DNA from: Multifurca ochricompacta
Lineage: Eukaryota; Basidiomycota; Agaricomycetes; Russulales; Russulaceae
Reading direction: 5' to 3'
Assembly (NCBI GenBank): GCA_022496185.1
Contig: WTXG01000049.1
Location: 1 to 64,000, forward strand
Length of the DNA: 64,000 nt
In this document: positions 1 to 10,400 of the stretch, one piece after another
Numbering within the stretch: position 1 is the first letter of the stretch
Layout: the number at the start of each line of letters is the position of its first letter
The notes under the pieces: generated by a model
Databases searched by the model: none
What the model was told of the DNA's origin: nothing
Seen by the model: the letters and a program-made list of their open reading frames with translations, nothing else
Translations under genes and position numbers: made by a program

Positions 1-101
1 CTGGCTTCATCTAACTTGACTTCGTTCAACCATAATTCACCACTGGATCCAATTCGTCCAGCACTTTGATGAATCACGTGATGTAAAGTAAACAATAGAG
101 A

Positions 102-765
102 TGTCACAGCCAGGTATCTGCTGTGTCAGGTCGCGTTTTCAAGACTCAAAAGCCCTCTAGATGCGGGGCGCGTTCAAAGATTCAAAGTCTAATGCAGAAG
201 ACCTAGTCTGGGTTCAAGTTTCAAGTGCCCACGACATTGTAGCGGGGGCGCGTGCAGGAAACGAAGTCGGGAGTAGTGGCAATCAGCCCTACTAAAGCTA
301 CTAGGGGGAAGGCTCCTCAAGCTGCAACTTGGGGAGTTCAGTGGATCGTTGTGAAGTCAAATATGCCTGTATTAGATACAAGAGAACAGACTTAAGGTCT
401 GTCTCTACAATCTAAGTAGTTTAAATACAGCTTTGAGAAGGCACATCAAAGAGGGCACATCAGAAGATCTAAACTAAATAGAAGGTTCTAATAAGTATCC
501 CTGGTAGTCATGGACTCCAGGGGTTATGCCCTGGAGTGAGATAGAATAGGATCAGAACTTAAAGGAGGGGTTGCGCCCTCAGCAAGGAAAATAAAATAAA
601 GGAATAGGGAATAAAGATCACAGCGCGTGCGACATACCTGTCACACCCGTGTCACAAGTCGTTACGAGTGGTCACGCGAATCGAAAACGCGCGGCTCGCG
701 CGCGACACAAGCAAACGTCATGTTCTCGTCACGTACGATGTCACAAATCTTCGCAAACCGTCACA
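102..765. mobile_element. Solo LTR inserted in the TIR arm
   Basis: The 664-bp segment begins TGTCACAG and ends CGTCACA, the TG...CA ends expected of an LTR. It is flanked on both sides by agaga (97-101 and 766-770), a 5-bp target duplication. The right-hand arm of the host TIR element lacks this segment and reads straight across the site, which shows the empty target. It has no similarity that I can see to the gypsy or copia LTRs elsewhere in the window. It most likely arose by recombination between the two LTRs of a lost retrotransposon. Confidence 0.85.
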
Positions 766-957
766 AGAGAGGCTCCGGGATAGCGGTTCGACACGTGATG
801 TAGAGTAAACAATGGCAAGTTCTGTTGAACCAAGATACCGGTACAGAGATCACCCAACTCTCCCCCACCGCTGACATCCCTAAAGTGGTAATATTGTCAC
901 ACGATTGTGATTTGTAATAATATTTATTTTAAAAAGGAAAGTTATCAACGAAATATC

Positions 958-1012
958 TTTTTTTTTGGAATCGACTTTATAACGTGCATCAAGGCTTTGC
1001 CTAAGTGCGCAG
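958..1012 (-). mobile_element. 55-bp stub of a Tad-like LINE 3' end
   Basis: A T-run followed by a sequence resembling the reverse complement of the LINE 3' terminus at 31190-31240 is flanked by an exact 11-bp duplication, aacgaaatatc, at 947-957 and 1013-1023. This is a severely 5'-truncated LINE insertion on the minus strand. Confidence 0.75.
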
Positions 1013-1270
1013 AACGAAATATCATTACAAATCAATTAGAATCAGATCAGATAAGGATTAGATAAGAACTTTGGCATTCTCGCGCGTTCTCGCTAGCCTC
1101 AAGAATGAGCCACCCCCTTGTTGCAGCACTTGGAGCATACAGTGGTCCTGGAATTGGACCTGGTGCTTCTTTTTCTCACTCTCATGAACTCTTTGGGCCT
1201 TCTTGTTTTTCCTATCTTGCTTTTGACAGTGGTCACAAGTCTTGTGCATAAGTGTAAAGGTACAAGATTA

Positions 1271-1790
1271 GGTTTTTTTATTTTTTGAAATCAATTTTAT
1301 CTGCACTTCAGGGCCTTGCCCAAATTGCACAACTACTACTAGTACATAATAACTACTGTTGTGAACATGAGAGAAGGGTGGGAACCACCATGTGCAAAAT
1401 TTCTTGGTAGAGGGAAACAAGAGAGACAGTGTGTAATAGAGGAGTGGAGAGGGGAAAAGAGCCTGTGTGTTGGAGAAGAAAGGTGTACTTACCCATACTA
1501 CCCAATGTCACCAACTCAGACTCTTAATCCAGCTTGCAAGGTCATCTTGCCAAAGGAGGCCTTGTGAAGGCCCACATGTCCTGGATAAAGGTGAGTAAAT
1601 CCTCAATGTAAGGTTTGCAAGTGAAGAGTATGTGCCATGGAGGTTGGTCAGGTTCCAGAGCCCAGTCAGGCAGGAATTGGAGGTCCTGTCGACAGTCGGA
1701 GTAGAGGGGCTAGTAGAGGAGCGCGTGAGGGAAGGTGAGGGGGGTGAGGTTGTTGCCTGAGCCGAGCCGGTCTTTCATTAGGTTTGAAAA
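1271..1790 (-). mobile_element. Degenerate LINE 3' fragment
   Basis: The segment opens with a T-rich run and a diverged version of the LINE tail (compare the reverse complement of 31190-31240). Around 1561-1600 it resembles the reverse strand of the LINE ORF2 C-terminal coding sequence, also found at 26530-26590. The short open frames in it are not convincing genes. The 5' limit and any target duplication are unclear. Confidence 0.45.
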
Positions 1791-2107
1791 TGCTGTCTAC
1801 ATGTCACATGACTTTGATTTGTAACGACTTTCTGTTGATCAACGATAACTTTCCTTTTATTTAATAAATATTATTACAAATCACAATCGTGTGACAATAT
1901 TACCACTTTAAGGATGTCAGCGGTGGGGGAGAGTTGGGTGATCTCTGTACCGGTATCTTGGTTCAACAGAACTTGCCATTGTTTACTCTACATCACGTGT
2001 CGAACCGCTATCCCGGAACCTCTCTATTGTTTACTTTACATCACGTGATTCGTCAAAGTGCTGGACGAATTGCATTCACTCTAATTCACCCTCTTTCTGC
2101 TTCATAA

Positions 2108-2783
2108 CTAGGTCTCTCTGCAAGTATTTAAAGGTACATACAATGCTTGTAGTAGACCAGCCAGTGGGCCAACAGAAGCAGAAATCAATCAGCATTTCTA
2201 CCCCCTTTCTCTATCTTTCTTTGTGTGTTAAAGAACTTCTTGATGACATCGAGCGCAAAGGTCAAACGGAACCAACAAGCAGCAATTTCCTCAAATTCAA
2301 GCACAATACGTTTACATTCGATCTAGTTATCTCAAAAGGGCGCGCTCTCTTCTCTCCTCTCTCTCTCTCTCACCAACCAGAGAATACTTTGCCTCGCACT
2401 CACTGCAGATTGGATCCTGTAACGGGTGCTTCTATCCCGCGCTTGCTATGTTTGATTAGATTAGATGTTGTACGGACGTGGTCCACGGTGAGTAAGAGGC
2501 AAAGCACGTTCCCGAGAGGAGAGAGAGAGACAGAGGAGAGAGGAGAGAGGAGAGAGAAAGAAACCCAGGATAACTTGATGTTGAAGGAGAGATGTCGTTG
2601 TACTTTTTGAACTTGCCAATACGTGCTTGCTGGTTCTGTTTGACCTTGCGCTAGACGATGTTGAGGTTCTTTAGCACACAAGAAGAGAAAAGAGAGAGAG
2701 AGAGAGATTCCTAGGTTGCTTGTTCACTGGCTGGTCTACTACAAGCATTGTATGTACCTTTATATACTTGTGGAGAGACCTAG
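2108..2783. mobile_element. Fold-back (palindromic) element, family copy 1
   Basis: The left half and the reverse complement of the right half match over roughly 330 bp each. The outer part reads ctaggtctctctgcaag, then a TATA-like tatttaaaggtacataca, then cttgtagtagaccagcc, and it is mirrored at 2723-2783. The centre holds a CT-rich tract and a mirrored GA-rich tract. Related sequence occurs at 36910-37200, about 38085-38160, 45985-46290 and 58718-59301. No protein is encoded convincingly. No clear target duplication was found. Confidence 0.7.
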
Positions 2784-2905
2784 CTGAAGGAATGTTTTAG
2801 AAAATAAACAGAGGTGAAGCCATGTGGGGTGAACGAAAGTGGAATAAGTAAAAGGGAGTAAGGGAGAAACCGGGTAGCCGGGTGTACGGAAAAGAATAGG
2901 CAGGC

Positions 2906-3492
2906 TGTTACGAACCCCGTCTCTTCCGACTTTCTTCTTCTTACCTAACGACGACCCCTCCTTGCCACCTACCTTACACTATCAGATCACGTCTCCATTG
3001 TGGGATCCTTCACATGCCCTGCTCCCTTCTCCGTAATCGCATTTGCCTTTGTTTATGCCACTGTACTTATGTTTGGACTCTTATCTTCTATCTCTTATCT
3101 CTTATCGTTATGACCGGACACTTACTTAATTCCCTATCAGAAGCTCGACTTTACGCCGTCCGCTTCCGTATATTTGGGCCCACTTTGACTCCGTTATCTT
3201 ATCTATAGACACCCATTCGATTACATATATAAGTCCGCTGTAACTACATTGTAGACTTCAGACTCGACTTATTGAATACATCGGTGTTTGTCTTCTGGAC
3301 TCTCCTTTGAACTCCTTGACTTGATCGTCTCAGTGCTTTTGGCACTTTCCACTCAACTTTGTCATTAGGGAACAGCCCCTTTGACTTAGACTCTTTCACC
3401 TGAAACTCCAAGAGGTCCTATTGGCCTCTTATCTGAATACACGACGAAGCTGTCGCACAAGTCGTGCGGAATGTCTCACACCGGACGTAACA
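2906..3492 (+). repeat. 5' LTR of the gypsy element
   Basis: It starts TGTTACGAAC and ends GTAACA. A TATA-like string (acatatataagtc) near 3225 could be the promoter. It matches 9809-10395 at all but four positions. Confidence 0.95.
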
Positions 3493-3511
3493 TCAAGTCG
3501 AGTCTCTCACA

Positions 3512-4957
3512 GTGGCTTCCAGCCGCAGTCAGACCCTCTTCCGCGAAGAGCTCATCGAGCGCAGAGACGAGAATAATCTTTCACAGCAAATACTTGGCTC
3601 TGCCGCCTGGAAAGACTTTGAAACCGAGTTTGGATACTACGTCTATCACGACGGAAGATACCAACCAGTAGAATACGACGATGAGAAAAGAGTTTGGTAT
3701 TGTATCCAATACTCGGACAGTCGAAACTCTTGGGTCACGACCAGACCTGCCCCACCCGAATTTGGACTAGGCCTGTGGAGAGAAAACCCTCCGGCCATTG
3801 TCACGGACTCCAAACCAGAGGAGTACGTAGAAGAACCTAGTGAAGAAGAAGCACCGGCATTAGCAAGGACTACGTCTCCGGTTGCACCCGAAGTTGTCAC
3901 GATCAGAGCCCCTGCTTTGACAACTCCACAGATATCAATACAATCTGCCAACACAGTAACCCCATTCCACCGGAATATGTCGACAATTGCCGCCCAACTC
4001 CCCGACCCTGCCCCGCCAGCCCCTGTGGCACTGCCACCGAACATCCCTCCCCCCTCTGGACGTCTGTCTGGAGTTCTACCCCAAACGTTCACCGGGGATC
4101 GCTCGCAGAGCAAGAAATTCATGTTGGAGTTCACGACGTTCAAGAACTTCAATCATGATGTCCCACAGATTGTTAACCCATTCCAAAGGGCCAATCTGTT
4201 TCTGTCCTTGATCCGAGGGGATGCAGTGGACGACTGGACAATGGAGCAATTAGAATGGCTGAACAAGCAGGTTGAGGGTGGGCGTCGAACTACAAGTGAA
4301 GGTCTTTGGGAGACCATCGCCGAAAGGTTTAAGGATGCCTTCACCGACGGGCAGGCCAAACAGAAGGCCGCACGAGAACTAAAGTCCCTCAGGATGGAGA
4401 AAGGAGAGCTTGACGCATATGTAGCCAAGTTCAGGAGTCTGGCCAACAGAGCTGGCTATGACACAGACGAGGAGGCCACATTGGACCTCTTCTCCCAGGG
4501 ATTGCCCAACCCCCTGGTTAAAAACATCATACAATTCCATCACCCCCATAATTGGGACACCTGGGTTGATGCCGCTCGACAGCAACAACAAGACTACTTG
4601 GACTTCCAAACGCGATTTGGAGTCGATACCAAGAAGGGAAAGACCAGAGATCAGTGGAAGGCCGCCTTTGGAGTCAAACCTGTCCAACACACCCAGCGAG
4701 ACCCAAACGCTATGGACACCTCCGCAGATCGAGCCCGAGCCCGGGCGACACTTACGGAAGACGAGTGGCAGACACTAATGAAAGAAGGACGCTGCTTCCG
4801 TTGCAGAGCATTGGGACATATGTCCCGGGACTGTCCCAAGAAGGGAGCACGAGTTGCTGTCGCCACGGTGACACCGGAACACCCCATTCAGAACAACCCC
4901 CCACCGTGGACAAGCGGTCGAAAGAAGAAAAGGCTCAGGAAATATGGGCTAACATGA
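3512..4957 (+). CDS. Gypsy Gag (capsid/nucleocapsid) polyprotein
   Basis: Gag forms the particle and packages element RNA. A retrotransposon gag domain is recognisable over about 4180-4530 (around RANLFLSLIRGDAVDDW and AYVAKFRSLANRAG). It is followed by one CCHC knuckle, CFRCRALGHMSRDC (about 4793-4834), then a basic tail. The frame is open from 3491, but its first in-frame ATG is at 3977, inside the conserved part. The start given is a GTG, so initiation is unclear. The natural C-terminus appears to continue in another frame (about 4912-5025), which suggests an indel in the C-run near 4900 cut this frame short at 4957. Confidence 0.85.
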   Translation: MASSRSQTLFREELIERRDENNLSQQILGSAAWKDFETEFGYYVYHDGRYQPVEYDDEKRVWYCIQYSDSRNSWVTTRPAPPEFGLGLWRENPPAIVTDSKPEEYVEEPSEEEAPALARTTSPVAPEVVTIRAPALTTPQISIQSANTVTPFHRNMSTIAAQLPDPAPPAPVALPPNIPPPSGRLSGVLPQTFTGDRSQSKKFMLEFTTFKNFNHDVPQIVNPFQRANLFLSLIRGDAVDDWTMEQLEWLNKQVEGGRRTTSEGLWETIAERFKDAFTDGQAKQKAARELKSLRMEKGELDAYVAKFRSLANRAGYDTDEEATLDLFSQGLPNPLVKNIIQFHHPHNWDTWVDAARQQQQDYLDFQTRFGVDTKKGKTRDQWKAAFGVKPVQHTQRDPNAMDTSADRARARATLTEDEWQTLMKEGRCFRCRALGHMSRDCPKKGARVAVATVTPEHPIQNNPPPWTSGRKKKRLRKYGLT

Positions 4958-4970
4958 TGAAGGAAAGTGA

Positions 4971-7900
4971 AGAAGTGCGCGCCATACTAGTAGAGAAGGC
5001 GTTTGCAAAGAAGGATTTTTGTTAGGCTCAAACCCATCGGCCTGGGCACGAGCACTCCATGTTACCTCTGTGTATGCTAGTCGATTCAAATCATTGAAAA
5101 TACCAGTCCATTTTGAAACTACACAGAGGACGGCCGATCGAGATATTTTAGTGGACTCAGGAGCCATGGATAATTTTATTCACCCACGACTGCTTAAAAC
5201 AATGGGCTTGGGACGGCTGGCACTTCCCCAGGAAAAGAACATTTGGAATATTGATGGAACGGCCAATCGTGCGGGAAAGATCACTCATTACACGGATCTG
5301 CAGGTCCAGGTTGGGGAAGTGACAAAAAACATTCGCTTCTTAATCACGGATTTAGGAGACGAGGACCTCATTCTAGGATACCCGTGGCTCGCTGCCTTCG
5401 AACCCAAGATCAATTGGGCGGATGCGACTATGGATAAAGAATCGTATCCCACTATTATCACATCAATGGGCTACGATTACGCAGTTAGACACTCGACAAT
5501 CAAAGCCACCGGCATAGAGGAAGAGGACCCAGGCTACTGCTATGTCACCAAGGCATCAGAATTAGCTCAAAAAGCAGTACAGGGGCAGACAGAAAAGACA
5601 TACAGCGACATAGTGCCAAGCGTCTACCATCGGCATTGGAGGGTATTTTCCGAGGAAGAGTCCCAACGCTTTCCACCCTCCAGACCATGGGACCACACCA
5701 TAGACCTACTCCCGGATGCACCAACCGCCATCGACTGTAAAATCTACCCACTGTCCCAGTCGGAGCAGGTAGCGTTAACGGAATTCCTTGAAGAACACTT
5801 GGCCGAAGGTTACATTCGCCCATCCAAATCGCAGTATGCCTCGCCCTTCTTCTTCATCAAGAAGAAGGATGGCAAGCTGCGACCGGTTCAGGATTATCGG
5901 CGAATCAATGCATACACCGTGAAAAATGCCTATCCCCTGCCGCTCATCTCCGAGCTCATCGACACCATGAGGGATAAATCTCTCTTCTCAAAAATGGACG
6001 TGCGATGGGGCTACAATAATGTCAGGATCAAGGAAGGTGATCAGTGCAAAGCAGCGTTCAAGACAAACCAAGGGTTGTTCGAACCCAATGTCATGTTCTT
6101 TGGTCTTACGAACTCGCCGGCAACATTTCAGTCTATGATGAACCACATCTTCCGCGATCTTATTCTCACAGGAGAAGTAGTGGTCTACATGGACGACATT
6201 CTGGTTGCCACCTCAGACAATCTGGACCACCATCGGGACCGAGTGCACCAGGTACTGGACATACTACAAGAACATGACCTGTATCTCAAGCCTGCCAAGT
6301 GTTCCTTTGAGCAGCGGAGTGTCGAGTACCTGGGGGTCATCCTGGAAGGAGGACGAGTGCGTATGGACCCCATTAAGGTACAAGGAATCTGAGAATGGCC
6401 GGTGCCAACCTGTGTCAAAGACGTCCGGTCATTCATTGGATTTTGCAACTTCTACCGGCGATTCGTCAAAGGATTTTCAGGCATAGCGCGACCATTGAAC
6501 GACCTACTGAAAAAGGACGTACCATGGTATTGGGGAACGGCACAGCAGCAGGCATTCAAACGGATTAGAGACCTTGTTGGGTCAGAACCAGTACTCATTC
6601 AGCCGGATCTGAGCCGCCCCTTTGAACTAGAGGTGGATGCCTCTCACTTTGCGAATGGAGCAGTATTATATCAAAGGGATGCCGCACAAGTACTTCACCC
6701 AGTAGCATACTACTCTGAAACCTTCTCCCCAGCCGAAAGGAACTATGATATCTGGGACAGGGAGCTCTTAGCCATAGTCAAGGCATTGCGACACTGGCGA
6801 CCCTACCTAGCAGGAACCCCGCACAAGACGATCATCCACACTGACCATTCCAATCTGTTATATTGGAAGGAACCCCACAAAATTAGTCGACGCGTGGCGC
6901 GAGAGGTCTTGGAGTTAGAAGAATATAACTTCACGTTGAAACACATCGCAGGGAGCCAGAATGCTAGAGCGGATGCACTGTCACGAAGGCCAGATATGCA
7001 TACAGGAGAGGACGACAACAATGATATCACTGTCCTCCCGGAAGAAGTCTTTGCAAGGACAGCGGTGGTCAGTCTCCACAACATGGACCTGTGGGCACAG
7101 ATCTCCCAAAACATGAACCAAGATCTGTGCCTTTCATGGGCTGACGCTCACAATTTAAAGAAAATTGACGGTCTTTGGTGGAAGGACGGAGATCGACTCG
7201 TTGTCACCGGTGGCGACAACATTAAGAGGGGGGTGATCCATTTTCATCACGACCTCCCCTCCGCTGGCCATCCCGGCATCGCCAACACTTACGCCTTGGC
7301 CAAACGAGACTACTGGTGGCCCAATATGAAAAAGGACATTGAAAGCTACGTACAAGGATGCGCGGCATGTCAAGCAAACAAGGTGAACACGCACCCGAAA
7401 GTCCCACCATTGTACCCCATCACTCCCACTATGTCAACTCCGTTCCAGACCATTGCCATGGACTTCATTGTCAAGCTACCCAAATCACAAGGCTTCGACA
7501 CCATCCTCACAATCACAGATCATGATTGCTCCAAAGCGGCCCTCTTTATCCCCTGCAACGAAACCATCACAGCCGAAGGAGTGGCAAAACTGTACCTGGA
7601 CCACGTGTACCGTCACTATGGACTCCCCAAAAAGATCATCTCTGACAGGGATACCCGCTTCACATCAGCGTTTGCAAAGGCCCTATGCAAAACATTGGAC
7701 ATCGTGCAGAACATCTCTACAGCATACCATCCCCAAACGGACGGACAGTCTGAACGAACGAACCAATGGCTAGAACAGTACCTCCGATTCTGGTGCAACA
7801 GCAGGCAAGATGACTGGGCAGAATGGCTATCAACCGCGGAGTTTGCCCACAACTCCTGGCCCAATGGCACGACAAAAGCCACCCCTTTTTCCCTTATCAT

Positions 7901-8501
7901 GGGCTGGACCCCACGTACCACATGGACGGATAAGCCCACCAATGTCCCGTCAGCAACCGAACAGATAAGCCAATGGGAAGAACTGCGACAATCGGCCAAT
8001 GAAAATCTAGTGAAGGCGCAACAACTCCTGACAGCACAGCCAAGCACATTCACACCTTATCGGACCAATGACTGGGTATGGCTCGAAGGCAGGAACATTC
8101 ACACGTCACACCCCTCGGCCAAACTAGCGCCCCGACGTCACGGACCCTTCCAGATCACAAGGAAGCTGTCAGACGTATCATATGAATTGAAATTGCCGCC
8201 GAAATGGAAGATCCACCCAGTCTTCCATGCCAAGCTTCTAACCCCTTACAAGGAAACCTCCATGCATGGAGAGAACTTCCCGAGACCTCCACCTGACCTT
8301 ATCGACGGTGAAGAGGAGTGGGAAGTGGAACGAGTTCTGGACTCCAAGCGACAAGGCTGAGGGCGCAAATTGTACTACCTAATCAAGTGGAAGGGATTCC
8401 CAGACTCCGACAATTCGTGGGAACCAGCCGGGGATATCTTTGCCCCGGACCTTATCTCAGAATTCCATATCCGACATCCAGAAGCGCCCAAGAACACTTA
8501 A
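4971..8501 (+). pseudogene. Gypsy Pol polyprotein with two in-frame TGA codons
   Basis: Pol copies the RNA to DNA and integrates it. Visible in one frame are an aspartic protease with DSG (about 5154-5162), reverse transcriptase with KKKDGKLRPVQDYR (about 5850) and the catalytic YMDD (about 6187), RNase H (VDASHFANGAVLY, about 6630), and an integrase HHCC zinc finger (about 7240-7375) with its D,D,E core (about 7460-7780). A C-terminal chromodomain (YYLIKWKGFPDSDNSWEP, about 8370-8430) closes it. TGA codons at 6390-6392 and 8358-8360 interrupt the frame, and reading resumes in the same frame after each. Both sit where family members commonly have Arg, so a CGA to TGA change is the simplest explanation. 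The frame opens at 4971, after the gag stop, and differs from gag. Confidence 0.9.
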
Positions 8502-8538
8502 AAGAACTGCCCCAGACCCCCATTGATTTCCCCAGTAC

Positions 8539-9777
8539 ATGCTCCCACAGCAACGTCCTACAACCATCGAATCTATCATGTCTTTCATCGCTGCCAACGC
8601 CGCCATTGATGCTTTCGCCGCCACCACAGTAGTTGTCGAAAACTTCCCTTCCGCACACCCTTCCACTCGCCCCTCCTCACCCATCGACTACGAGGCCGCC
8701 GAAGCCCGAGTCAAGAACCAGTCTCCCAACCCCGACGACGACTTCAAACACTGTGAAGAGCCGCACCCAAATGACCTGATAGGTATGGAGTCGGAGGACG
8801 AGGTCCCCGAGTTCCCCTTTTTCATTAACAACCCGAACTCCTCCACGTACTACCCGTTGGAGATCACCATGGCGGACGGGACAGTCGCGATCGCCAAGTA
8901 CATTTTCTACACCAACGGAGGAATGGATGTGGCCGGATGTATGAAGAAGGACGGCCCTGTTTATGGAGCTCCGGTATATCTGGAGGAAAGGTACACCGGT
9001 CGCCTACATCACACCCTGACCGACGAACAGCTGGAGCACCTGGCTGCTGAAGATTCGCGGGCTTTCGCCATCGACGAGGTGCTGAGTGACATGCGACTTC
9101 CGTGTCTCAAAGCCGAGGTAATGAGACTGCGGAAGAACCTGACCTTGCGCAAAACACTCAACCAACAATATAAAGAACACGCGAAGATGATGGCCCGGCT
9201 TACCAATGGGATGTTCCAGATCGAGCAGGAGTTGGTAGAGATTCGAAAGAGGCTGGAAAGGGGGGACGCTTATCAGACAATTGCAGAAAGGTACGCCGAC
9301 ACATATGCCCGGCCCCTGCCCCCGCGATCATTGGGGGCTGCTCCCATGTTACTGCCGAATTGGTTTGAGATGCCGCGCATGCATGAAAACCCTCGAGGCG
9401 AGACCTGTTGGCATTGTGATAGCAAGTATCACATCAGCTGGAACTGTCCCCTCAATCGCAAATGGTGTCGGCATTGTCGTAGCAACCTGCACTGGAGCAG
9501 GTTCTGCATCTTCCGTCGACTAGGAGTCGCCCCGACGATCAACAACCCCTCCGCATGGTGTGGCAAGTGCCTGCGTCATAATGCAGGACATCGAGAGCTG
9601 GACTGCCCCGTCCATGATCTATGTCGCATGTGTGGTCGACGCGGTCCCTATGGGTTCCTCCGTACTCACCAATGCCCCCAAGACGACGACAAGGAGAACT
9701 ACACAATGGATGATCGTAATGTAGCTGACGATTACTTGGAGTTGGTACAAGATGATGACGGTACGAGTTGTTTCTAG
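8539..9777 (+). CDS. Third gypsy ORF, four Cys/His knuckles
   Basis: This 412-codon ORF lies between pol and the 3' LTR, where envelope genes sit in retroviruses. It shows no signal peptide or membrane segment, so it is not an envelope protein. It is acidic at the N-terminus and has a likely helical, charged middle (about residues 190-255). Four Cys/His clusters follow: CWHC...HISWNC (residue 290), CRHC...HWSRFC (310), CGKC...H...C (341) and CRMC...C (362). The first two fit CX2CX4HX4C exactly, a nucleic-acid-binding knuckle. The ORF is intact while pol is broken. An alternative ATG is at 8578. Its role is unknown; RNA binding or a capsid accessory role is an inference. Confidence 0.85.
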   Translation: MLPQQRPTTIESIMSFIAANAAIDAFAATTVVVENFPSAHPSTRPSSPIDYEAAEARVKNQSPNPDDDFKHCEEPHPNDLIGMESEDEVPEFPFFINNPNSSTYYPLEITMADGTVAIAKYIFYTNGGMDVAGCMKKDGPVYGAPVYLEERYTGRLHHTLTDEQLEHLAAEDSRAFAIDEVLSDMRLPCLKAEVMRLRKNLTLRKTLNQQYKEHAKMMARLTNGMFQIEQELVEIRKRLERGDAYQTIAERYADTYARPLPPRSLGAAPMLLPNWFEMPRMHENPRGETCWHCDSKYHISWNCPLNRKWCRHCRSNLHWSRFCIFRRLGVAPTINNPSAWCGKCLRHNAGHRELDCPVHDLCRMCGRRGPYGFLRTHQCPQDDDKENYTMDDRNVADDYLELVQDDDGTSCF

Positions 9778-9808
9778 CCGGGTCTGCTAGAACCAGAAGA
9801 GGGGGTGA

Positions 9809-10395
9809 TGTTACGAACCCTGTCTCTTCCGACTTTCTTCTTCTTACCTAACGACGACCCCTCCTTGCCACCTACCTTACACTATCAGATCACGTCTCCA
9901 TTGTGGGATCCTTCACATGCCCTGCTCCCTTCTCCGTAATCGCATTTGCCTTTGTTTATGCCACTGTACTTATGTTTGGACTCTTATCTTCTATCTCTTA
10001 TCTCTTATCGTTATGACCGGACACTTACTTAATTCCCTATCAGAAGCTCGACTTTACGCCGTCCGCTTCCGTATATTTGGGCCCACTTTGACTCCGTTAT
10101 CTTATCTATAGACACCCATTCGATTACATATATAAGTCTGCTGTAACTACATTGTAGACTTCAGACTCGACTTATTGAATACATCGGTGTTTGTCTTCTG
10201 GACTCTCCTTTGAACTCCTTGACTTGATCGTCTCAGTGCTTTTGGCACTTTCCACTCAACTTTGTCATTAGGGAACAGCCCCTTTGACTTAGACTCTTTC
10301 ACCTGAAACTCCAAGAGGTCCTATTGGCCTCTTATCTGAATACACGACGAAGCTGTCGCACAAGTCGTGCGGAACGTCTCACACCGGACATAACA
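9809..10395 (+). repeat. 3' LTR of the gypsy element
   Basis: It is 587 bp long, starts TGTTACGAAC and ends ATAACA. It differs from the 5' LTR by four transitions only. Confidence 0.95.
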
Positions 10396-10400
10396 CAGGC

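Larger units (their letters stand above)
42..2081. mobile_element. Non-autonomous TIR transposon, Mutator-like candidate
   Basis: The left end and the reverse complement of the right end match over a long stretch: about 50-101 pairs with 2020-2072, and 766-945 pairs with about 1845-2030. A 9-bp direct repeat, taattcacc, flanks the unit at 33-41 and 2082-2090. Long TIRs with a 9-bp target duplication are the known signature of Mutator-like elements. No transposase is visible inside, so the element would be non-autonomous. The arms are imperfect, the left one is broken by a solo LTR (102-765), and the centre carries LINE tails. The outermost 8-10 bp of the TIRs match only partly, so the exact ends are less certain than the arms. 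Confidence 0.7.
2906..10395 (+). mobile_element. Ty3/gypsy LTR retrotransposon with chromodomain
   Basis: Two 587-bp LTRs bound a gag-pol region in the gypsy order protease, reverse transcriptase, RNase H, integrase, chromodomain, followed by an extra ORF. The target duplication caggc is exact (2901-2905 and 10396-10400). The LTRs differ at only four positions, so insertion was recent. A purine-rich tract (about 9795-9808) sits just before the 3' LTR. Two in-frame TGA codons in pol and a frame change at the end of gag mean this copy is unlikely to be autonomous. Gypsy elements with an integrase-linked chromodomain are known as chromoviruses and often insert in heterochromatin. Confidence 0.95.

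Noticed and set aside
2143..2610. 155-codon ORF with Ser/Arg/Glu-rich ends
   Set aside because: It follows the arms and CT/GA tracts of a fold-back element and has no homologue-like features.
3014..3208. Small ORF repeated at 9917-10111
   Set aside because: It lies in the gypsy LTRs and the duplication is simply the two LTR copies.
8539..9777. Third gypsy ORF as an envelope gene
   Set aside because: It has no signal peptide or transmembrane segment, and it carries nucleic-acid-binding Cys/His clusters instead.
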